Origin: Ryuthela nishihirai
Lineage: Eukaryota; Arthropoda; Arachnida; Araneae; Heptathelidae
DNA length: 64,000 bases
Assembly: GCA_038380435.1 (NCBI GenBank)
Contig: JAWZYU010000034.1
Coordinates: 20,005,404-20,069,403, forward strand
Reading direction: 5' to 3'
A program made the position numbers and the translations under genes. The notes under the pieces were generated by a model. The model was not told the DNA's origin and ran no database searches. It saw only the letters and a list, made by a program, of their open reading frames with translations. Positions 58,911 through 64,000 of the stretch are shown in pieces. The first letter of the stretch is position 1. Each line of letters starts with the position of its first letter.

Positions 58911-59069
58911 CTTGAAAAAAATATAAAAGTGATTTTAACATTAAATACCTCTGAAAAGTTTACAAATAATTTATTATCCAATTTGCACTGTTGTTCAAAC
59001 TAAAAACATTCGGTGGACATGCTATCATAAACCAATGTACAAAGCGCCTGAGTGGCTGATGCGCATAAA

Positions 59070-59092
59070 ATCCCAACCAACCAACCACGTAA
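59070..59092 (+). repeat. Short I-type LINE 3' tail fragment
   Basis: GATGCGCATAAAATCCCAAC followed by CAACCAACCAC resembles the 3' terminus of the I-type LINE (GATGCACCATTAAACCCCAA then ACAACCAAC). If real, it is an extremely 5'-truncated insertion. Confidence 0.5.
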
Positions 59093-59249
59093 TAATTCGA
59101 TTAATTCATTTAGTGATGTGCTGGGTGTGTTTCGCTTAGAATTTATCCCTTACTTTGTCTTTTAATATGTCTTTGTCACTCTGTGTCTTGCACAGTGCTT
59201 ACATACTGCCCTACCAAATTATTAGAGAATATCCATGTTATGTCAGGGG

Positions 59250-59625
59250 AAGGTATTGGCTCAGTCGGTAGCATACCAGGCTCGTAATCTGTAGTTTCCT
59301 GGTTCGAGTCCCTACTGTCTCAGTGTTCAGATTTATCTCTGCTAACTCCCCTCCCTTCTCTCAGTTAGTGCAAAACACCGATGGGTTTAAAAAGGCTGTC
59401 GTCTGTTGGGTCAGACATAAAGCCGTGATTCTGTGCACGGGAGAGCCACACCCTATGCATGTTAAAGAACACGTTGGATGGCATTGATGGAAGGCTACAA
59501 TCTGTCTCTGAACAGCTGTCCAGTGGGATTCCTCCCCACAACTTTCTCTTAGCCTTCGGGTTTTTTGTGAGCTGGCCATTTAGCAAATTGTGTGCCATTC
59601 AGAGATAAAATAACTTAATCTTTCA
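59250..59625 (+). repeat. SINE-A copy, diverged
   Basis: Plus-strand SINE-A with recognisable GGCTCAGTCGGTAGCATACC head, GGTTCGAGTCC box, GTTAAAGAACACGTTGGATG body and ATAAAATAACTTAATC tail. More substitutions than most copies. Lies in the intron between dynein exons 1 and 2. Confidence 0.88.
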
Positions 59626-59882
59626 AAAATGTTTCCTGGCCTCTTCTTTAAAACTATATATATTAAATACAGCAACTATGAAACAAAGACACATTTAGAA
59701 AATCGTATGCATTGTTAAACCATCTGATCCTTGGCTTCTTTTAAATTGTTGAACAGTAGAAAGAGAAAATGAATAATCATGTTTTATTCCATGGGAAATA
59801 TATAATTTCAGCATGCCACATCAGCTACTCAGGCATTTCATTTTGGATGTTTATTTTACTAACCATTAATTTGGGAACTTAC

Positions 59883-59973
59883 CATTTTGTAAAATTGAAA
59901 CAGGAAATGAATCAGATGGATAACTGGTTAGCCATAATCTAAAATTTATATGGGTATTTTCAGGAACAATTAT
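59883..59973 (-). CDS. Dynein heavy chain exon (window exon 1)
   Basis: Encodes 30 residues plus one base (phase 1 at its end). It contains [20 protein letters not shown], the conserved stretch near the end of the D6/AAA6 region. Acceptor TTTTTTTACAG, donor GTAAGT. The split glycine codon is completed by the next exon. The preceding exon, expected to carry the conserved NCHLA-type motif, is not visible in the remaining 4 kb to the right, so that intron exceeds 4 kb. Confidence 0.95.
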
Positions 59974-61280
59974 CTGTAAAAAAAGTTTACATTGTAATTA
60001 ACAGTTTAATTGTTTTATAATGAACAACAGATATGCATCCTTTTTATTTCGAAACAAGATGATAATCTGTGTTTAACATGAAATATTTTTGTTGTGGTAA
60101 TTAGCAGATTCATTTAGCAACTTATTGTGAATTAACTATAAGTTGAACACTGTTACTATACTAAAACACCATTTAGTAAATTGAAGACACTATAAAAACT
60201 ACATTTCCAGTTATTAATTTCCGGGTTTTCACAATATATATTATAGAGATGTATACGTAACATACAATGTGCGCTAGTTAAGGCCTGGGACTAGCATACC
60301 TCCTAACTCTCGCTATTCCTTCACCGCCGCTATTCATTTCCTTACATTTCTCAGATGCTGGAAAACATACCAAGGAAAAATACAGCACCGCTAAGATAAA
60401 AGAGCACTGAAGTGTTCACTATTAACAATAAAACTTAAATGAAATAAAAATGAATATTTAATTGTCGTTTTCTCTTTTTGCTTGTTTGTGTTTCTGCTTG
60501 TTCGCTTGGGCCCCAGAAAGAGCAAGAGGCTCCAAACTTTAAATGTTCCCTTCACTAAGGGAAGAACACAGACTATTTGCGAACCCGCTGGGGTCAACCA
60601 AAATTTGGGTGGGCGGATTTGAATTTCCTGAAATCTCCATAGAATAACAGTTGAAAGTTATTCAAACTGACTGTTTCCAACAATAATTTTGAAAAAAGGA
60701 ATACATCAAACTATATCTGATTTCGTGTGATCAAACATTAACAGTTGAAAGTTATTCAAATAACTATTACCAGCAATAAAGTTGAAATAATGAATGCATC
60801 AAACTAATTTCTTTCTGATTTCGTATGATAAACTCATTGTTCAGTTTATTGGGTCAGGAGAGCATCGATATTGAAGTCGTTCTAATTAAGCACGAACAGG
60901 AACATGATATTCTTTGTACAAATGAAAGCTTGAAAAACTAAATGCGTACCGGAAATTAAAATCATTAACTTAATTTGAAATATATGCAAAAGCACTAATA
61001 AAAGTATGTATAAATAATTAATAAGTGTTTTAAATACATGTTACGAAATAAATAATTTTGTTTAATAATTCTTTAGTACCTTTGCATTTTTTATACACCT
61101 CAGCCATAGTTAATTTTCTTTTGCTATAAAGTTATATATGCCTGACAAATTGTACCCGAGGAATTCTGGTGGGTAAGAAGTGATTTGAAAAGTTCGATTA
61201 TCTGAGAAATGAAATTCCGGTTATTATAAACATCTGAAAAAAAATTTATCTCTGTCACGGTGGGAATCAAACCTCTAGAT
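59974..61280. other. Upstream dynein intron, nothing recognised
   Basis: AT-rich. I looked for a further upstream dynein exon on the minus strand and found none. AACAGTTGAAAGTTATTCAAA occurs twice (about 60646 and 60740) with similar flanks, a local duplication of about 90 bp. The ORF at 60391-60597 shows no dynein similarity. Confidence 0.6.
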
Positions 61281-61487
61281 TAGGGGTTCTCAATGTGGGG
61301 TATGCGGTAAATGTTTTTTGGGAACGGCGTGAGAGCTCAAAAGCCACTAGATATATGTCATATATATATATATGTTTTATTTTATTCCCACTGTTATACT
61401 CTAACTATATCTATCTATACAAGGGGTATGCCAGTTACATACACATTTCTAGAGGGTACGTGAAGCATAAAAGGTTGAGAACCACTG
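61281..61487. mobile_element. hAT-type MITE, second copy, in a tRNA-like repeat
   Basis: Same family as 2624-2817 (TAGGGGTTCTCAATGTGGGG ... GGTTGAGAACCACTG), expanded in the middle by a TA tract. It interrupts a minus-strand tRNA-like sequence: GGTTTGATTCCCACC-type B box on one side (61258-61272) and an A-box-like stretch on the other (61490-61530). No clear 8-bp duplication. Confidence 0.8.
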
Positions 61488-61531
61488 GATACATGCCTGA
61501 GCGCTCTACCTTTAAACCACGAGGCAGATGC

Positions 61532-61590
61532 TAAAATCGTCCAGAATAAGACTTAAAATGTATTTATAGGTCTTATTCTGGAAGATTTTA
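61532..61590. repeat. Hairpin, 21-bp arms with one mismatch
   Basis: Arms 61532-61552 and 61570-61590, 17-nt loop, directly beside the tRNA-like half. Confidence 0.9.
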
Positions 61591-61599
61591 GACCTATAA

Positions 61600-62640
61600 T
61601 ATATTTATGGTCCGAGATGGCATAGTTGTTTGTTTCTGTACCGTTAGGTCTAACAGAGGAATAGGTCAGCATTGACTTCGATATTAGTGGGATATGTCCT
61701 TGTATAAAAAGGCTTGTACAAATTAGAAACAGTTTCTAGGAACCTTCTCCATCCAATATGATGCAAATGTAATATTTCTTTAGGAAGTAATGGTTCCTAA
61801 AATCAAAAACTTTTATCGATTTAAAAATTTGTTAAAAAAGCTACATTTTATCAAGTTTTGACCGTAGCAACAGCTGTATAGCAAATTGTTTCGTGCTTAA
61901 ATATTCAGTGGCAGATTATTAACAGCCAAAGAATATTTGAATAAAAGTTTTTCATACAAAGTAATTGTTACAAAGTTTCATTGATGTTTATTAAACAAAA
62001 CTGTATAGGAGTTCGAATTAACCAAACTAATAAGTAATTTATATTAAGCAATAACTCATCTAAAGTAATCTCGACTAATCTACTGTTAAATTATACCTCA
62101 GTATTCCCATTCTTTATCCCACTACGTAGATATTATTATCAAATTGAGACATTTAACCCAATACAATATTTTAATCCTAAACTGTTGGTACTTTAAATTA
62201 AATACGCCAAACAATTCTCTTTTTGTATTTTTGACAATGAGCAAAGTTTGCATGAGATCGGTATGAATAGTGTTTCGATGTGAGTTATATATGTGGAAGT
62301 TGTAAGTATATTGTTTTATCAATGATAATTTGTTAGAGAAGGATTCTAGCAGGATTAGTCTATCATATGCAATTTGTTGTACTCTAAGAAGTGTAGTTTT
62401 TTTAGAGTACTATTTAGCGTATTAACTAAACGTACAAACAGCTTAGGATTAAAATATTGTATGAGGATAAATATCTCAAATTGGTAACAATACCTACGAA
62501 AAGTGGGATAAATAGGGAATATTAATATATAATCTAACAGAGCAAATAGTGGAGACAGCCTTAGATGAGATTTTACTTAATTGAAATATAGATGGCTCCT
62601 GTGACTGCAATTTAATAAATTACTAGATAATTTAATTATA
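61600..62640. other. AT-rich intron, nothing recognised
   Basis: No ORF with motifs and no known repeat. Very AT-rich. Confidence 0.55.
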
Positions 62641-62649
62641 ATAAGTAAG

Positions 62650-63520
62650 TACACCCAATAGCGGCTCGTGAGTTTGAATAGGTGGGGACCATATTTTGGG
62701 TTAACATCCGTTAATATGTTAAACGTTAAGTTAAAGTTCATATTTTTGTAACTTTTAACTTAAATCGTTAAATTTTTGTATATTACTTTCAACTTAACAT
62801 GTTAGTTTTTTGAATTAACATTAATGATTTTTTTAGATGCTAATCATTAATTTTCCCGTATTTTCCAATTTTCAAATGCGAAGTTTTGACGTTTCCTTAA
62901 CTGTTGTCAACATTCATGTCAAATGTCGCGAGGCCAGTTAAAATGAAAGAGACCACATAAGATCAGATCTCATAATTGCAATGGCAACGTTATTAAGCTG
63001 GAGGTGTCGAACAGCGGAGAGTCTGACAAGCCAAAGGATTTCTTTCAATTTGAAGAGGAGTAGATCCTGATTTCTGAAAAGATGGTAATCACTATTTGAC
63101 TTCCTCAACTGGAGAGATGACAGGTGAAATTAAGAATTTTTTTCAGGTACAACACTGGCATTCTCTTCTACACATGTTGAGAGGTTATTTAGTAATAGTG
63201 GCGGCTATGTTCTCGATAAGCAGAGGGACCGAATCACAGATATCAATTTTGAGCGGTAGTTGCTGTTTAACAGATCTTGAAATGGCATTTTCTTTGTGAT
63301 CTTGTAAATAAAGTTTTTCTTGTGATATTGAAAATAGTCTTTTTCCTTTCTTTTACTCTAATTAATCTTAAAATTCTGGACATTACTTTTTATTTAAGTT
63401 AAATTTTTAAAGAGTTAATTTTTTGGTCATTAACTTTAAACTTAACTTTATTACAGAAAACTTCAACTAACTAACTTTAACTTAGTTAACTTTACCCAAG
63501 TGTGGTGGGACATTATATTT
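62650..63520 (+). mobile_element. hAT transposon remnant
   Basis: 63170-63290 encodes, with stops, a peptide of the hAT C-terminal dimerisation type: VERLFSNSGGYVLDKQRDRI followed by TDINFERLLLFNR-like sequence. On both sides (62695-62850 and 63355-63500) lie AT-rich arms dense in TTAAC/GTTAA. The left end may begin near AGCGGCTCGTGAG (62660). No intact transposase; most of the catalytic region is deleted. Confidence 0.65.
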
Positions 63521-63547
63521 TTACATATAAAGAAACCAACTGTACAG

Positions 63548-63625
63548 GGGACTTGATGCTCAGATGGTAGTGCGCCAAATGTGCAATCGCATACATCAAG
63601 CTTGAGTCCCAACTTCAGCCTGGGA
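63548..63625 (+). repeat. tRNA-like sequence, pseudo-tRNA or SINE head
   Basis: GATGCTCAGATGGTAGTGCG (A-box-like) and GCTTGAGTCCC (B-box-like) at tRNA spacing. Stems are poorly paired and the anticodon region is irregular, so not a working tRNA. Confidence 0.45.
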
Positions 63626-64000
63626 CTGCTTCGATAACCCCGATTCTACCCTCGGTGAGAGATGGAATATCAATTAACTTCTGAAAGAATATATATATAT
63701 ATACGTAAAACAAAATTTTCCCTATATTTATATATTGTTTTTTATGCTATATGAGTTTCTTTATAAATATTTGCTTATGTTCAGCGGCAGAAATTACTGC
63801 ATTCAACAAACGTCAAATGAATATTTAATTACTTATTTATTAAAAATAAATTTTCTTTTTATTTATTTATTTATTTATTTATTTATTGCTTATTTTTAAT
63901 ATTTACATTTTAATTTTACTACCTATTGTATTAAATTTCGGATTTGGTGAAATTATCAAAATATACTCCCAAATTTCTCACACAGTTTTCCACCGTGCAT
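63626..64000. other. AT-rich end with simple repeats
   Basis: TA tract at 63690-63702 and (ATTT)n at about 63857-63886. Nothing else recognised. Confidence 0.6.

Larger units (their letters stand above)
6911..59973 (-). other. Axonemal dynein heavy chain gene, 3' portion (11 exons)
   Basis: Gene-level entry. Eleven exons on the minus strand splice in frame: 59883-59973, 58804-58910, 49648-49791, 47226-47389, 43274-43424, 36561-36689, 28318-28583, 24982-25070, 22258-22379, 8224-8313, 6911-7117. Every boundary has AG acceptor and GT donor, and each phase fits the next. The total is 1560 nt, or 519 residues plus stop. The peptide carries hallmarks of the dynein heavy chain C-terminus: [112 protein letters not shown] and a terminal RGVALLCQL. 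These heavy chains are ciliary/flagellar motor subunits; this part is the end of the AAA ring and the C-terminal domain. The wording fits the single-headed inner-arm DNAH3/7/12 group; which member is not resolved. The 5' part lies off the right edge. Confidence 0.96.

Noticed and set aside
60391..60597. Further upstream dynein exon near the right end
   Set aside because: The peptide shows no heavy-chain motif, and no splice borders in frame with exon 1 were found.

Overview
The window comes from an AT-rich, repeat-crowded animal genome. I think it is an arthropod, most likely an arachnid. The support is the mix of mobile elements (I-type LINEs with RNase H, RTE LINEs, tRNA-headed SINEs, Tc1/mariner, hAT) and an axonemal dynein gene, which implies motile cilia or sperm flagella. 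The species assignment is inference; the gene and the elements are read directly from the sequence.

The only host gene I can support lies on the minus strand and spans almost the whole window: the 3' end of an axonemal dynein heavy chain (DNAH3/7/12-type C-terminus). Eleven consecutive coding exons (59883-59973 down to 6911-7117) join in frame with GT/AG borders and matching phases. They give 519 residues ending in CQLDD plus a stop. They cover the end of the D6/AAA6 region, the AAA lid and the C-terminal domain. The gene continues upstream beyond the right edge. Its ten visible introns range from about 1 to 14 kb and hold nearly all other recognisable sequence.

Left flank and 3' end (1-8.3 kb): SINE-A copies (one nested in another, one internally duplicated), a hAT-type MITE with 8-bp duplications, an RTE LINE split by a SINE, then the last two dynein exons. 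Intron 8.3-22.3 kb: a nested pile in which an old minus-strand I-type LINE is cut first by a candidate 1.5-kb solo LTR and again by a 6.5-kb block of further LINE copies, plus a second LINE family on the plus strand. Introns 22.4-28.3 kb: a SINE and a mariner-type transposon with about 95-bp terminal repeats and a mutated catalytic motif. Intron 28.6-36.6 kb: a nearly complete I-type LINE (30528-36406) with three CCHC-type zinc knuckles in ORF1 and endonuclease/RT/RNase H in ORF2. Introns 36.7-49.6 kb: a Tc1-like MITE, badly scrambled RTE copies, a second SINE family, a partial copy of a dynein exon and a transposase relic. Intron 49.8-58.8 kb: five RTE segments in both orientations; one copy is flanked by a 126-bp duplication that includes part of a SINE. 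Right end (60-64 kb): a second hAT MITE copy and a hAT transposase remnant.

Three observations stand out. The SINE-A and I-type LINE families share a near-identical AACAACC-type 3' tail, which suggests a SINE/LINE partnership. At least ten short-loop perfect or near-perfect hairpins are scattered through the window, several of them demonstrably created inside known elements by local fold-back copying. A 60-bp piece of a dynein exon sits, about 95% identical, in the neighbouring intron. I found no CRISPR array, rRNA, functional tRNA or wholly new gene system.
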